Positions 42,637-51,620 are shown, numbered from the stretch's first letter. The stretch: 64,000 bases of DNA from Engelhardtia mirabilis (GCA_007751255.1 CP036296.1:5766001-5830000); one strand, 5' to 3'. Notes: generated by a model from the letters alone, not told the origin. Made by a program: numbers and translations.

Positions 42637-42801
42637 TAGTGTCCTGGATCAGAAATTCGGCGTCACTTCCCGGGCTCCGATCGCCGCTGGCGTCGCCAGC
42701 GCCTCCTCCGAGTATCGCAGCGGATACGCGTCGTCGGCGCGCCTAGCCAGCATCGATTGGACCTCCGGGCAGTGACGCCGAATTTCTGATCCAGGACACT
42801 A
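42637..42801 (-). mobile_element. 165-bp IS630-like MITE, copy E
   Basis: Minus orientation, both flanks CTAG, ends canonical. Arms carry the A/T state on both sides (GGATCAG left, CTGATCC right), like copy A. Inside, the conserved AGGTCCGATCGATG reads AGGTCCAATCGATG here. It sits 50 bp upstream of the enoyl-CoA hydratase gene. Confidence 0.9.
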
Positions 42802-42898
42802 GTGGCACACGCCGCGTGGCTCCACCCGCGGCAGGCCAATTCGGCGATAGGGTTGCGCGAAGAGCCCCTGGGCAGGCTTCGCTCGCGCGTAGGCGTTC

Positions 42899-42943
42899 GT
42901 ACGAACGGGCACCGTACGAGCGGGCACCATACGAACGCTTGCG
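42899..42943 (+). repeat. 15-bp tandem repeat, about 2.5 units
   Basis: GTACGAACGGGCACC, GTACGAGCGGGCACC and a partial third unit starting ATACGAACG. The first unit is part of the perfect palindrome CGTTCGTACGAACG (42894-42907). It lies just beyond the stop of hldD in a gene-free gap. Not CRISPR-like: units are too short and have no spacers. Confidence 0.6.
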
Positions 42944-42959
42944 CGCGGAAGGATCAGGG

Positions 42960-43946
42960 TCAGCGGTAGGGATCGTCGGTGTGCAGGTAGCTCTGCACGT
43001 ACTCGGCGATACCGTCTTCGAGGGTCGTCGACGGGGCGCTGAAGCCGGCGGCTCGGATGCGGTCCATCTTGGCCTCGGTGAAGTACTGGTACTTGTCGCG
43101 GATCTCGACCGGCGTGTCGACGAACTCGATCAGCGGCTCTCTTCCGAGCGCGGTGAACACCGCGCGGGTGAGATCCACGAAGGAGCGCGCCTTGCCGCTG
43201 CCGCAGTTGAACAGGCCGCTCACCTCGGGGTGGTCGTAGAGCCAGAGCATCATCTCGACGCAGTCGCCGACCCACACGAAGTCGCGCAGCTGCCCACCGT
43301 CCTCGTAGTCGGGGTTGTGGGAGCGGAACAGGACCGCGGGCTCACCCGCCGCCGCCCGGGGGTAGGTCTTGGCCACGACGCTCTTCATGTCGCCCTTGTG
43401 GCCCTCGTTGGGGCCGTAGACGTTGAAGAACTTCAGACCGGCCCATTGGGGCGGCGAGGGTGCGCCCTCGGCGACCAGCCTGGCGGCCCTGCGGTCCACG
43501 GCGAGCTTGCTCCAACCGTAGGCGTTCAGCGGCCGCAGCTTGGCCAGGGCCGAGATCGAGCCGTCGTCGTCGAAGCCGAGTGCGCCGTCCCCGTAGGTCG
43601 CGGCCGAACTGGCGTAGATCATCCGCGCACCGTTGCGCGCGCACCACTCCCACAGGTCCAGGGTCAGGCGCAGGTTGTTGGCGACGATCTTGTCCGCGTC
43701 GCGCTCGGTCGTGGCCGAGATCGCGCCCATGTGGAAGATCGCCTCGACTCGTCCGCGGTTTCGCTCCAGGAAGAAGGGCAGGTCCTCCGGACGCACGACG
43801 TCCGCCAGCTCTCGCTTGGCGATGTTGCGCCACTTCTCGCCGTCGCGCAGGCGGTCGACGATGACGAGTTCGTGCTCGCCACGGTCGCAGAGTGCCGCGA
43901 CGAGGTTCGAGCCGATGAAGCCGGCTCCTCCGGTGATCAAAATCAT
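42960..43946 (-). CDS. hldD: ADP-L-glycero-D-manno-heptose-6-epimerase
   Basis: A 328-residue short-chain epimerase. NADP loop 'ILITGGAGFIGSNLVAAL'; 'SAATYG' with the active-site Ser/Thr, 'YGWSKLAVD' giving Tyr-x3-Lys; and the HldD-specific 'FFNVYGPNEGHKGDMKSVVAK'. It makes the L,D-heptose nucleotide for lipopolysaccharide inner core, which implies an outer membrane. Length as expected. Separated by 96 bp from the NAD(P)HX epimerase gene on the same strand. Confidence 0.92.
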   Translation of the reverse strand: MILITGGAGFIGSNLVAALCDRGEHELVIVDRLRDGEKWRNIAKRELADVVRPEDLPFFLERNRGRVEAIFHMGAISATTERDADKIVANNLRLTLDLWEWCARNGARMIYASSAATYGDGALGFDDDGSISALAKLRPLNAYGWSKLAVDRRAARLVAEGAPSPPQWAGLKFFNVYGPNEGHKGDMKSVVAKTYPRAAAGEPAVLFRSHNPDYEDGGQLRDFVWVGDCVEMMLWLYDHPEVSGLFNCGSGKARSFVDLTRAVFTALGREPLIEFVDTPVEIRDKYQYFTEAKMDRIRAAGFSAPSTTLEDGIAEYVQSYLHTDDPYR

Positions 43947-44042
43947 GGTCGGGACGGGTGGTACGCGCTCCAGGTCAGGAGCACCGCGGGGGCTGACCAG
44001 AGCGGGTCACTGCGAACGTGGGACGCCACTCGGGGGCGCAGT

Positions 44043-44783
44043 CTAACGGGCGCGGCAGGCCGAGAGTTCCGGGAGCACCTCGACCAAGCAGCGCGGGATG
44101 CCGATCTCGGCAACCCGCACTCGGCCCGCGCAGGAGGGCCCGGCCCCTTCGATCAGCCCGCGCTTCCAAACGGCGAAGGTCACCGTCACGGTCGCATGGG
44201 CCACGGGCCCCATGCGCTCGCCAGTGTCGGCCTGGAGTCCGCTGGGAAGGTCCACCGCGAGGATCGGAGCCCCGCAGGCGGCCAAGCGCTGCACGACCGT
44301 CGAGTAGGGCGGTCGCAGGGGCCGCACGAGGCCGGTGCCAAAGAGGGCGTCCACGATCAGCGCGGCCCCCTCCAAGGCCCCCTCCAGGGCCCCACCGACA
44401 GCGGCAGGCTCGTCTGCGCCCGAAACCGGAAGGCTGGTCAAGTGAACCCCCAGGGCCTCGAGCCGGGCGAGGTTCGCGGCCGTGTCGGCGGAGAGGCACT
44501 CCCGTAATTCGAAGGGCCCGACCAGAACCGGTCGAACATCGACGCCCCGGTTGAAGAGGGTTCGAGCGATGACGAGGCCATCGCCGCCGTTGTTGCCGGG
44601 TCCACAGAAGATGGCCACTGGACCACGAGAGCGACCCAGAAGCTCTTGGGCAGCGTCGGCGCAGGTCCGGCCCGCGGACTCCATGAGCAAGTCGGAGGGC
44701 ACGCCGAACTCGCTGGTCGCGCGTCGATCGAGTTCACGCACCTGGTCAGCCGTGCCGATCCTGGTCTCGCCCGGGTGGGTCAA
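44043..44783 (-). CDS. nnrE: NAD(P)H-hydrate epimerase
   Basis: A 246-residue YjeF N-terminal domain protein that repairs damaged NAD(P)HX. Family motifs: 'VPSDLLMESAGRTCADAA', 'CGPGNNGGDGLVIARTL', and 'DALFGTGLVRPLR' with 'ILAVDLPSGL' close by. No kinase (NnrD) domain is fused, so the dehydratase must be elsewhere. The start is TTG at 44783, fixed by a TTGA overlap with the HEAT-VWA gene, so translation is coupled. Confidence 0.87.
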   Translation of the reverse strand: MTHPGETRIGTADQVRELDRRATSEFGVPSDLLMESAGRTCADAAQELLGRSRGPVAIFCGPGNNGGDGLVIARTLFNRGVDVRPVLVGPFELRECLSADTAANLARLEALGVHLTSLPVSGADEPAAVGGALEGALEGAALIVDALFGTGLVRPLRPPYSTVVQRLAACGAPILAVDLPSGLQADTGERMGPVAHATVTVTFAVWKRGLIEGAGPSCAGRVRVAEIGIPRCLVEVLPELSACRAR

Positions 44784-46288
44784 TCTCCGAACCTCACCGA
44801 GGTGCAGATGCCCCCGCTGCGCCGCGCCAGGTCCTGCCACCGGCGCTCGAGACCGCTGTTCGGGTCGGTCAAGATCACGTCGAAAGCAACCTGCCGGAAG
44901 CGATTGCGCTCGAGCAGCAGTTCCGGGATCAACTTCATGTCCCAATGGGGACCACCGGTCGGCGCTCCGTCGGTGAGGACGATCAGCGTGTCGACCTCCT
45001 CGTCTTCGAGCGCGAGGTCGATGGCGTCCCAGACGTTCCCGCGACCGCGCAGCCGACTTTCCTGGAACCACTCCATGGCCGCCGCCAGGTTGCGGCTGGT
45101 CGCCTGGACCAGCTTCGACTCCCAGCTCGCGGGCTCGGTGGCGTAGGTCACCAGGTTGATGCGGGAGTCCTCCGGCAGCAGCTCGAAGAAGCGACGCAGC
45201 TCCACCTCGACCAGCGACTTCAGGGGCCGGCCGTCGTCGCCCGATTGCCACATGGACCCGGACATGTCGATCAGCACGGACATGCGGTCCGACAGCACTG
45301 GCAGGCCCGCGAGCTTGGCCACGGTGTCGCCGACCTCGATGTCCCGCTCCTCGCGCTTGGCGCTCCAGTCCTCGGCCAGCGCCTCGGCGTAGGCCCGCCA
45401 GGCCTTGGCGTTGCGACCGATGCCTTCGCCGGTCATGCCCCGCAGGGCCGCCACGATCATCTGCTGCAGGCGCAGGCGCGGCTCGTTCTCGAGCACGTCC
45501 GCGAGGGCCAGCAGCGCCCCGCGATCGCCCTGGGCCTCGAGCCCGCGCGCGGCGGCCCGCCGCAACGCGAGGGGCCGCTTCTCGTCCAAGAAGGTGAGGA
45601 TCCGCTCGGGCCCATCCGCCTGACCCAAGGTGCCCAGCGCGATCAGGGCTCCGCACTGCACGGCCTGGTCCCGATCCCGCAGGGCGTCCTCGATCCGATC
45701 GCGGGCCTGGTCGAGCTTCATGGTCGCCGCGGCCACCAGCGCCGCACCTCGCGCCGCCCCGTCCTTCTCGTTCCGCGCCGCCTTGCCCAACGCGTCTTCC
45801 AGCTTGCCCAGCTCCTGCTCGCCCAGGCGACCCGCGAGGGCCAGGCGCTCCACCGACCAGGCCGCCATGCGACGCACGGGCGCTTCCTTGTCGGAGAAGG
45901 CGCCGCGCAGCTCCGCCGGCTCGACCGTCCGCTCCGCCCGTCCGAACGATTCCACCACCCGCTCGCGCACCAACGGGTTCTTCGAACGCAGGGCATCGCG
46001 CCCGTGGATCACCTCCAGGACATCCTCGCCCGCAGCCCTGGCCAACTCGAGCTGGGCCCGGTCGGCGACCTCCGGCTCCTCGTCGGCCAGACGCTCGACG
46101 ATCAGCTCCCACGCCTCGACGGTCCCGATGTCCGCCAACTTGGACACGGCCGACCGTCGCTTGCGCTCGTCAGGCCCGTGAATGTCGTCGACCACGTCCT
46201 GGGGCAGCTTGTCGCCGAGGGCCGTCGTGATCAGCAGCAGGCCGGCGCCGGCTGCACGCAGGAAGGGAAGTAGTGCTCGCATCTGCAT
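44780..46288 (-). CDS. Secreted HEAT-repeat protein with C-terminal VWA domain
   Basis: A 502-residue protein. Signal peptide (MQMRALLPFLRAAGAGLLL), then about eight HEAT repeats from residue 35 to 290 ('DERKRRSAVSKLADIG', 'KNPLVRERVVESFGRA'). The VWA domain (about 330-500) has a metal-ion-dependent adhesion site 'VLIDMSGSMWQ' (DxSxS), with 'VVLTDGAPTGG'-like third loop (LIVLTDGAPTGG). Probably a periplasmic or surface scaffold for protein complexes; no enzymatic residues. It lies 49 bp after the 5'-nucleotidase gene and overlaps nnrE. Confidence 0.85.
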   Translation of the reverse strand: MQMRALLPFLRAAGAGLLLITTALGDKLPQDVVDDIHGPDERKRRSAVSKLADIGTVEAWELIVERLADEEPEVADRAQLELARAAGEDVLEVIHGRDALRSKNPLVRERVVESFGRAERTVEPAELRGAFSDKEAPVRRMAAWSVERLALAGRLGEQELGKLEDALGKAARNEKDGAARGAALVAAATMKLDQARDRIEDALRDRDQAVQCGALIALGTLGQADGPERILTFLDEKRPLALRRAAARGLEAQGDRGALLALADVLENEPRLRLQQMIVAALRGMTGEGIGRNAKAWRAYAEALAEDWSAKREERDIEVGDTVAKLAGLPVLSDRMSVLIDMSGSMWQSGDDGRPLKSLVEVELRRFFELLPEDSRINLVTYATEPASWESKLVQATSRNLAAAMEWFQESRLRGRGNVWDAIDLALEDEEVDTLIVLTDGAPTGGPHWDMKLIPELLLERNRFRQVAFDVILTDPNSGLERRWQDLARRSGGICTSVRFGD

Positions 46289-46337
46289 GAAGGACGAACG
46301 GGCGCGTCCGAGGTTACACGTCACCCGGGATTTCGTC

Positions 46338-47891
46338 TCAAAGTTCGAGATAGCGGTCGTCCGCGGGCGGGGTGACCGTCCCCCGCTCCGCCAGGTCACG
46401 CTCGAGTAGGTCCCGCAGCAGCGTCCCCGTATCGATCCGCGGCACCTCGTGGTCGAACTCGAACAGGCGATCGCCGCCGTCCGCCAGGAAGGAGTTGGTC
46501 GCCACCCGGTACACCCGATCCGGGTCCACCGGTTCGCCGCCAACGGTCAACGCGACCCGCTCGATCAAGCCCTCCGCGTCCAAGGCGTAGCCGATTCGCA
46601 TCCCGCTGACCTCCAGCATCGAGCGAGCGACGCCCAGCAGCTTGCCCTCGACGCTCTGCATCAACTCGGCTCCCGTCAGCTCCAGCACCACCACGGTGTT
46701 CGGGAAGGGCAGCAGCTCGAACAGGTCGCGCCGCGTGAGGGGGCCCGGCACGAGCTGCTTGCGGATGCCTCCGCGGTTGTGGATACCGATCTCGGCGTCC
46801 GCGCCGACGCGGAAGACGTCGGCGATCCAGTTCCCGATGGCCATGGAGCGCAGGTTGTCGCCCGGCTCGATCGGCCCGGCCAGCTGCCCCACGGTCTCGC
46901 CCATGGCCTCCTCGGCCGCCGCGGCCAAGCGCTCGACCCGCGCTGCGACCTCGGCGTTGGCAGGTTCACCCTCGGGCGCCCGCTCGAGCTCGATCAGTCG
47001 CGCGGTCGACTCAAGCACGCGCTTGGTCACGGGATCGATCATCAGGTCCACGCGCCCGACCACCGTGGCCTTGGAACCGGCCTGCACGATCAGCGTGTCC
47101 CCGCTCCGCACGCCGCTGCGAAGGAAGGTGTGCGAGTGACCACCGACTATTAATTGGAGCGAAGGATCGCACTCGGCCAGGCGCCGGTCGACGGACACGC
47201 CGCAGTGGGTCAAGGGGACGATCAGGTCGACCCGATCCGCGAGCTCAGCCTCGGCGCGGGCGAGGGCCGCGCACTCCTCCTCGAAGACCAGGGTCCGCGA
47301 CTCGGGGTGGGTGATGAAGGGCGTGCCCTGCTCGACCAGCCCGACGATCCCGATCCGCAGCCCCGCGCGCTCGATCACGCGCCAGGGCTCGACCCAATCC
47401 ACGCGGGCGGAGTCGTCGGGCAGGCGCAGGTTGGCGCACACGGCCGGCGGCGCGGCCTCGGTCAGGATCCGCCGCAGGGGCGCGAGGCCCAGGTCGAACT
47501 CGTGGTTGCCGATCGCCATGGCGTCGTAGCCCACCGCGACCAGGGCCTGGACGAAGGGCAGCCCGGCGTCGACGGCGCCCTCGGGCGTGCCCTGGAACCA
47601 ATCGCCGCCGTCGAGGACCAGCACCCCGCGACCGGGGCCGGTGTGCTCGGCGCGCACCTGCTCGATGAACTCCGAGACGCGCACGAGCCCGCCGACGTCG
47701 ACCTTGCGATCCTCGATCCAGGTCGCTGCGCGCGGCAGGGCCTGGCCGTGGACGTCGTTGGTGTGGAGCACGACCAGGTGGATCGGCTGGGGCGAGTCCT
47801 GGGCCGCGGGCGGCGCGGGGGCCGGCACGGCGAGCAGGATCGAAGCCAGGACGAGCAGGAACGAGCGGGGCGCGAGGCGGGTTGCTTGCAT
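46338..47891 (-). CDS. 5'-nucleotidase/2',3'-cyclic phosphodiesterase family protein
   Basis: A 517-residue UshA-type enzyme with an export signal (SFLLVLASILLAVPAPAP). Metallophosphatase motifs in order: 'VLHTNDVHGQ', 'DGGDWFQGTPE', 'GNHEFDLG' and 'IVGGHSHTFL'. The C-terminal substrate-binding domain shows 'HNRGGIRKQLVPG' and 'NSFLADGGDRLFEF'. It hydrolyses nucleotides or related phosphoesters in the periplasm, supplying nucleosides and phosphate. The ATG follows CCGCCCCTCCC. Divergent from the DUF1579-like gene. Confidence 0.9.
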   Translation of the reverse strand: MQATRLAPRSFLLVLASILLAVPAPAPPAAQDSPQPIHLVVLHTNDVHGQALPRAATWIEDRKVDVGGLVRVSEFIEQVRAEHTGPGRGVLVLDGGDWFQGTPEGAVDAGLPFVQALVAVGYDAMAIGNHEFDLGLAPLRRILTEAAPPAVCANLRLPDDSARVDWVEPWRVIERAGLRIGIVGLVEQGTPFITHPESRTLVFEEECAALARAEAELADRVDLIVPLTHCGVSVDRRLAECDPSLQLIVGGHSHTFLRSGVRSGDTLIVQAGSKATVVGRVDLMIDPVTKRVLESTARLIELERAPEGEPANAEVAARVERLAAAAEEAMGETVGQLAGPIEPGDNLRSMAIGNWIADVFRVGADAEIGIHNRGGIRKQLVPGPLTRRDLFELLPFPNTVVVLELTGAELMQSVEGKLLGVARSMLEVSGMRIGYALDAEGLIERVALTVGGEPVDPDRVYRVATNSFLADGGDRLFEFDHEVPRIDTGTLLRDLLERDLAERGTVTPPADDRYLEL

Positions 47892-48019
47892 GGGAGGGGC
47901 GGCGGCGGGGCGCCGGGCGGCCGAGCCTACGCCAGCGGCCTTCGGAATAGGACAGGCGGCCGTACGTGACCAAGGGGGTCCGCTCCACCCGCCGCCACCG
48001 GCCTCCAATAGGACCTCCC

Positions 48020-49042
48020 GTGCTCCAGATTCTGCTCGCCCTGGCCCTCGCCAACTCGATCCACGCACCCCAAGGCGCCGCCAACACGCCACCTCCGCGC
48101 CAATTCGACTTCTGGATCGGCGAATGGGCGGTCCACAACCGCCACCTGCAAGAGGACGGCACCTGGTCGGAGGGCGAGGACACCCGCGCGCGCATCACGC
48201 CGGTCTGCGACGGCGCGGCGATCCTCGAGGAGTGGTGCGGCCCCTGGTACGGCAGCTTCCAGAACGGCTTCTCCCTGCGCGCCTTCGATCCGACCACCGA
48301 GCGTTGGAAGCTGGTGTTGTTCTGGACCACGACCGGGCGCGGGGCCTTCGGCTCGCTCGGGGGCCGCTTCCGCCACGGGCGCGGCGAGTTCTTCGCCGGT
48401 TCGCCCCGGGGAACGTGGACGCGCTACAGCTTCTCCGACGCCCTGGCGAACTCCACGCGCTGGGACAGCGCGACCAGCGTCGACGGCGGTCAGAGCTGGA
48501 AGACCGACTGGATCATGGAATTCACGCGCACGCGGACGGCCGGCGAGGTCACCCAGGAGCGGTTGTTCGAGGAGGATTGGAACGCGGGGCAGGTGGCCCC
48601 GGACGCGGCCGCGCGGGAGCTCGACTGGACCCTGGGCGAGTGGAAGGGGCTGGCGGTGCGGCGCGACGGCGGGGGTGAGGTCGAGTTGCAGGCGCGCTTG
48701 CGCGTGCGCCTCTTGAACAAGGACGCCCTGGTGCTCGGCGTGCTCGAGTTGGATCGGGGCGACGAGCACGAGGAACGACTGGCCGTGCGCGGCTTCGAGG
48801 CCGGCGCTGGGGCCTGGCGCACGTGGCGGCTCGAGAGCGACGACCCGGTCCTGCGCACGGCCCAGCCCGAGGAGGGAGCCACAGGTCCGACGGCGTGGAC
48901 CTATCGCCTCGACGAGGCCGGGCAAACCCTGCGTGTCCGCGTCGAGCGCCTGGGAGAGGGTCGGATGCGCCGGACGGAGACGGTCGCGGACAGCTCGGGC
49001 GAGGTGGTCGAGGAGTTGGTCGTCGAGTTGGAGCGAGGCTGA
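48020..49042 (+). CDS. Exported protein with two DUF1579-like domains
   Basis: A 340-residue protein with a signal peptide (VLQILLALALANSIHA). Two related halves: 'FDFWIGEWAVHNRHL' at about residue 30 and 'LDWTLGEWKGLAVRR' at about 195 are the opening strand of the lipocalin-like DUF1579 fold, each followed by anti-parallel beta strands. Lipocalin-like barrels often hold small ligands; nothing specific is visible. GTG at 48020 was preferred over GTG at 47966 because it begins at the signal peptide. Confidence 0.7.
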   Translation: MLQILLALALANSIHAPQGAANTPPPRQFDFWIGEWAVHNRHLQEDGTWSEGEDTRARITPVCDGAAILEEWCGPWYGSFQNGFSLRAFDPTTERWKLVLFWTTTGRGAFGSLGGRFRHGRGEFFAGSPRGTWTRYSFSDALANSTRWDSATSVDGGQSWKTDWIMEFTRTRTAGEVTQERLFEEDWNAGQVAPDAAARELDWTLGEWKGLAVRRDGGGEVELQARLRVRLLNKDALVLGVLELDRGDEHEERLAVRGFEAGAGAWRTWRLESDDPVLRTAQPEEGATGPTAWTYRLDEAGQTLRVRVERLGEGRMRRTETVADSSGEVVEELVVELERG

Positions 49043-49390
49043 CCGGGGGATCGGTCGGGCCATCGGGCAACAGATTCGACGGGCCGCCGGTCGGGCGATC
49101 CGTCGGGCTATCGGAAAGACCGAAGTGGGGTCAGGCCTTCGGTCGGGACCTCGAGCGCCACTCGAGCGCCCCACCGAGCGCCTGCGTCGAGGGGCGTTTC
49201 GCCGGCGGATCCCCAGGCCCACCAGCCCCCGCCCCTCCACCCCCGTGGACCTGCTCCAGAGCCCACCGGTTACACGCCTCTCGGTAACTCGCTCTCGCGG
49301 CACGGCACTTGATCTGGCCCGAAGCGCTCCCCAGTGCCCAGGCGCCAGCGCGCCCGGATTCGTCCCAACGACCGCGCCCCGAGGAATCCC
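49043..49390. other. Intergenic region with degenerate CGGTCGGGC repeats
   Basis: About 350 bases without a convincing gene. From 49050 to 49115 the motif CGGTCGGGC(C/G)ATC recurs in several degenerate copies. This could be a slipped-strand product. Nothing else was identified apart from the C-rich leader of the next gene. Confidence 0.45.
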
Positions 49391-50212
49391 ATGTCCGTCC
49401 TGCTCCCCTGCCTGATCGCCGTCACACAGATCAGCGCGGCTCCCGTCCTGTCCGTCGAGAACCCCGGCTTCGGATCCAGTAGCGACCCGTCGACGGGCCC
49501 CTGGTTCGGCCTCGCCCTGGGCCAGGACCACGACTTCGTGGTCAGGACCCAGCCTGGCGCGCCCGTGGTCTTCGTCGCCAGCACCGGGGCGCCGACCGGG
49601 CTCGGCTTCGAGGGCCAGCCCCTGGCCGTGGACCTGGCCTCGGCCTTCGTGTTCGGGGCCGCGACGGCCGACGGCGCCGGCCAGGCGCGCTTGGGGCTCT
49701 CGGTGCCCACGACCCTCGGCGTCGGGACGCCCCTGTGGACCCAGGCCGCCGCGATCGACCCGCTCGGCTTCACGGCCAGCCTGTCCAACGGGCTCGAGCA
49801 CGAGTTCACCGACCTCGCCTTCAACGTTGTAGTCGAGGGCTTCAAGAGCCAGCACCCGGCCGCCTTCACCGCGCCCAGCACCCTCTTGCTCACCGACGAC
49901 GCCGCCTGGCAGGCCTTCTGGTTCCAGCACAACCCCTTCGTGCCGGCGCCGACCGTCGACTTCACCCGCGACGTCGTCTATGCCTCGTTCGGCGGGCTGA
50001 CCCTGTCCTCGGGCTACAGCCACCACGTCGATGCCCTGATTCCGATCGGCGGCGGTGTGCGGGTCGAGTCGACGCAGTTCACGCCGGGGCTCGGGTGCGC
50101 GGTCCTGTTCACCCAGCAGGGGCCGTTCCAGTTCGTGGCCGTGGACCGGGCGGCCGCGGGGGCGACCTTGGTCAATCAGACGACCCAGACGCAGAAGCCG
50201 CCCTGCCCGTGA
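49391..50212 (+). CDS. Secreted protein with PrcB C-terminal domain
   Basis: A 273-residue exported protein (MSVLLPCLIAVTQISAA). The first 130 residues are a beta-rich domain similar to the tail of the protein at 3369 ('FTASLSNGLEH' versus 'TVRLSNGLHL'). The C-terminal 110 residues match the PrcB C-terminal domain: 'TDDAAWQAFWFQHN', 'VDFTRDVVYASFGG', 'SGYSHHVDALIPI'. PrcB is the dentilisin protease-complex subunit of Treponema, so a role in stabilising a secreted protease or envelope complex is possible but unproven. Confidence 0.65.
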   Translation: MSVLLPCLIAVTQISAAPVLSVENPGFGSSSDPSTGPWFGLALGQDHDFVVRTQPGAPVVFVASTGAPTGLGFEGQPLAVDLASAFVFGAATADGAGQARLGLSVPTTLGVGTPLWTQAAAIDPLGFTASLSNGLEHEFTDLAFNVVVEGFKSQHPAAFTAPSTLLLTDDAAWQAFWFQHNPFVPAPTVDFTRDVVYASFGGLTLSSGYSHHVDALIPIGGGVRVESTQFTPGLGCAVLFTQQGPFQFVAVDRAAAGATLVNQTTQTQKPPCP

Positions 50213-50290
50213 GCTGCGGGGGAGTTGCGACCGGACGCGACAGGGGCGGCGTTAGCCTGTTGCCGACCCGGGTCCCGCATCTCCCCCACC

Positions 50291-51595
50291 ATGACGCCCC
50301 CGCTCGTTCGCCGCGCCTACGTCTCCCTGTCCGGTTGGAAGGGCGGCGCCGAAGCCGCGGACCTCGACCCGCCGGCGCGGGGCCACCAGCCGCGGAACTT
50401 CTTCCTGCACGCCCTGTCCCTGGCCGCGACGAAGACCGGCGACGGGCTGGCCGATCCGAAGTTGGTCTTGAGCTGGCTGTTGGGAGCGGTCGGCGCGCCC
50501 ACGGGGCTCGTCGGCCTCTTGGTACCGATCCGCGAAGCGGGGGCACTCCTGCCCCAGCTCGTCATCTCCGCGCGACTCGATCGCGTGCGGCACCGCAAGT
50601 GGACCTGGGCCGCGGGTAGCGCGGTCCAGGGTCTCGCGGTGCTCGGGATGGCGCTGTGCGCGATCACCCTCGACGGCGTCGCGGCGGGCGTCGCCATCGT
50701 CGGCCTGCTGACCGTCTTCGCCCTCGCGCGCAGCGTGGCCTCGGTCACCCTGAAGGACGTCTTCGGCAAGACCGTGGCCGGCTCGACGCGGGGCGCGGCG
50801 TCGGGCCTGTCGACGACGATCTCCTCGACCCTGGTGCTGGGCTTCGGGATCGCCCTGGCGAGCGGGCTCTTGCCGATCAACGTGGCGACGGTCGCCGGCG
50901 CCCTGGCCGTGGCCGGCGTGCTGTGGCTCTTGGGCGCGGGGATGTTCGCGAGCCTCGCGGAGCCGGCGTCGGAGCATTCCGAGGGCAAGCCCAAGGGCAT
51001 CCTCGATCAACTCGGCTACCTGCGCGAGGACCCTCAGCTCACGCGCTTCATCGCCGCCCGGGGCCTGATGATGGCCACCGCCCTGGCGCCGCCGTACCTG
51101 CTGGCCCTCGGCGCCCAATCGACGGAGTCGGGCCTGGGTCAGCTCGGCCCCTTCGTGCTCGCGTCGTCGCTCGCGGGGCTGCTCAGCAGTTACGTCTGGG
51201 GCCGACTCGCAGACCGCTCGAGCCGCCGGGTGCTGATGCTCAGCGGACTCACCGCGGCCCTGCCCCTGAGCGCCGCCGCCATCCTGGGCTGGACCGGCGT
51301 GGTGACCGGCGCTTCGTCCCTCGCCCTGCCGACGCTCTTGTTCGTGCTGATGATCGCCTACCGCGGCGTCCGCATCGGCCGCAAGATCCACCTGGTCGAC
51401 ATGGCCCCCAAGAACCGCCGCGCGGCCTACACCGCCGTCAGCAACACGCTGGTCGGCGCTCTGCTGGCCCTCGGCGGGCTGTTCGGACTGGTCGCGCAGT
51501 TCGCCGGCGTCGAGACGGTCCTGCTGCTCTTCGCCGCCATGTCCCTGGCCGGCAGCGCGGTGGCGCGGGGTCTCGACGAGGTGCAGGGCAACTAG
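50291..51595 (+). CDS. MFS transporter
   Basis: A 434-residue protein with about twelve transmembrane helices. The motif 'GRLADRSSRRVLM' after about helix 8 is a relative of the MFS motif A (loop 8-9); the loop 2-3 version is 'SARLDRVRHRKW'. The N-terminal 40 residues are cytoplasmic. No substrate-specific signature. The ATG at 50291 follows CTCCCCCACC. A hairpin lies 25 bp after its stop. Confidence 0.85.
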   Translation: MTPPLVRRAYVSLSGWKGGAEAADLDPPARGHQPRNFFLHALSLAATKTGDGLADPKLVLSWLLGAVGAPTGLVGLLVPIREAGALLPQLVISARLDRVRHRKWTWAAGSAVQGLAVLGMALCAITLDGVAAGVAIVGLLTVFALARSVASVTLKDVFGKTVAGSTRGAASGLSTTISSTLVLGFGIALASGLLPINVATVAGALAVAGVLWLLGAGMFASLAEPASEHSEGKPKGILDQLGYLREDPQLTRFIAARGLMMATALAPPYLLALGAQSTESGLGQLGPFVLASSLAGLLSSYVWGRLADRSSRRVLMLSGLTAALPLSAAAILGWTGVVTGASSLALPTLLFVLMIAYRGVRIGRKIHLVDMAPKNRRAAYTAVSNTLVGALLALGGLFGLVAQFAGVETVLLLFAAMSLAGSAVARGLDEVQGN

Positions 51596-51620
51596 ATCGA
51601 CCGCGGTCGCGCGGGGAGGA

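Noticed and set aside
42899-42943. CRISPR array
   Set aside because: Units are 15 bp with no spacers and only about 2.5 copies; no cas genes are present.
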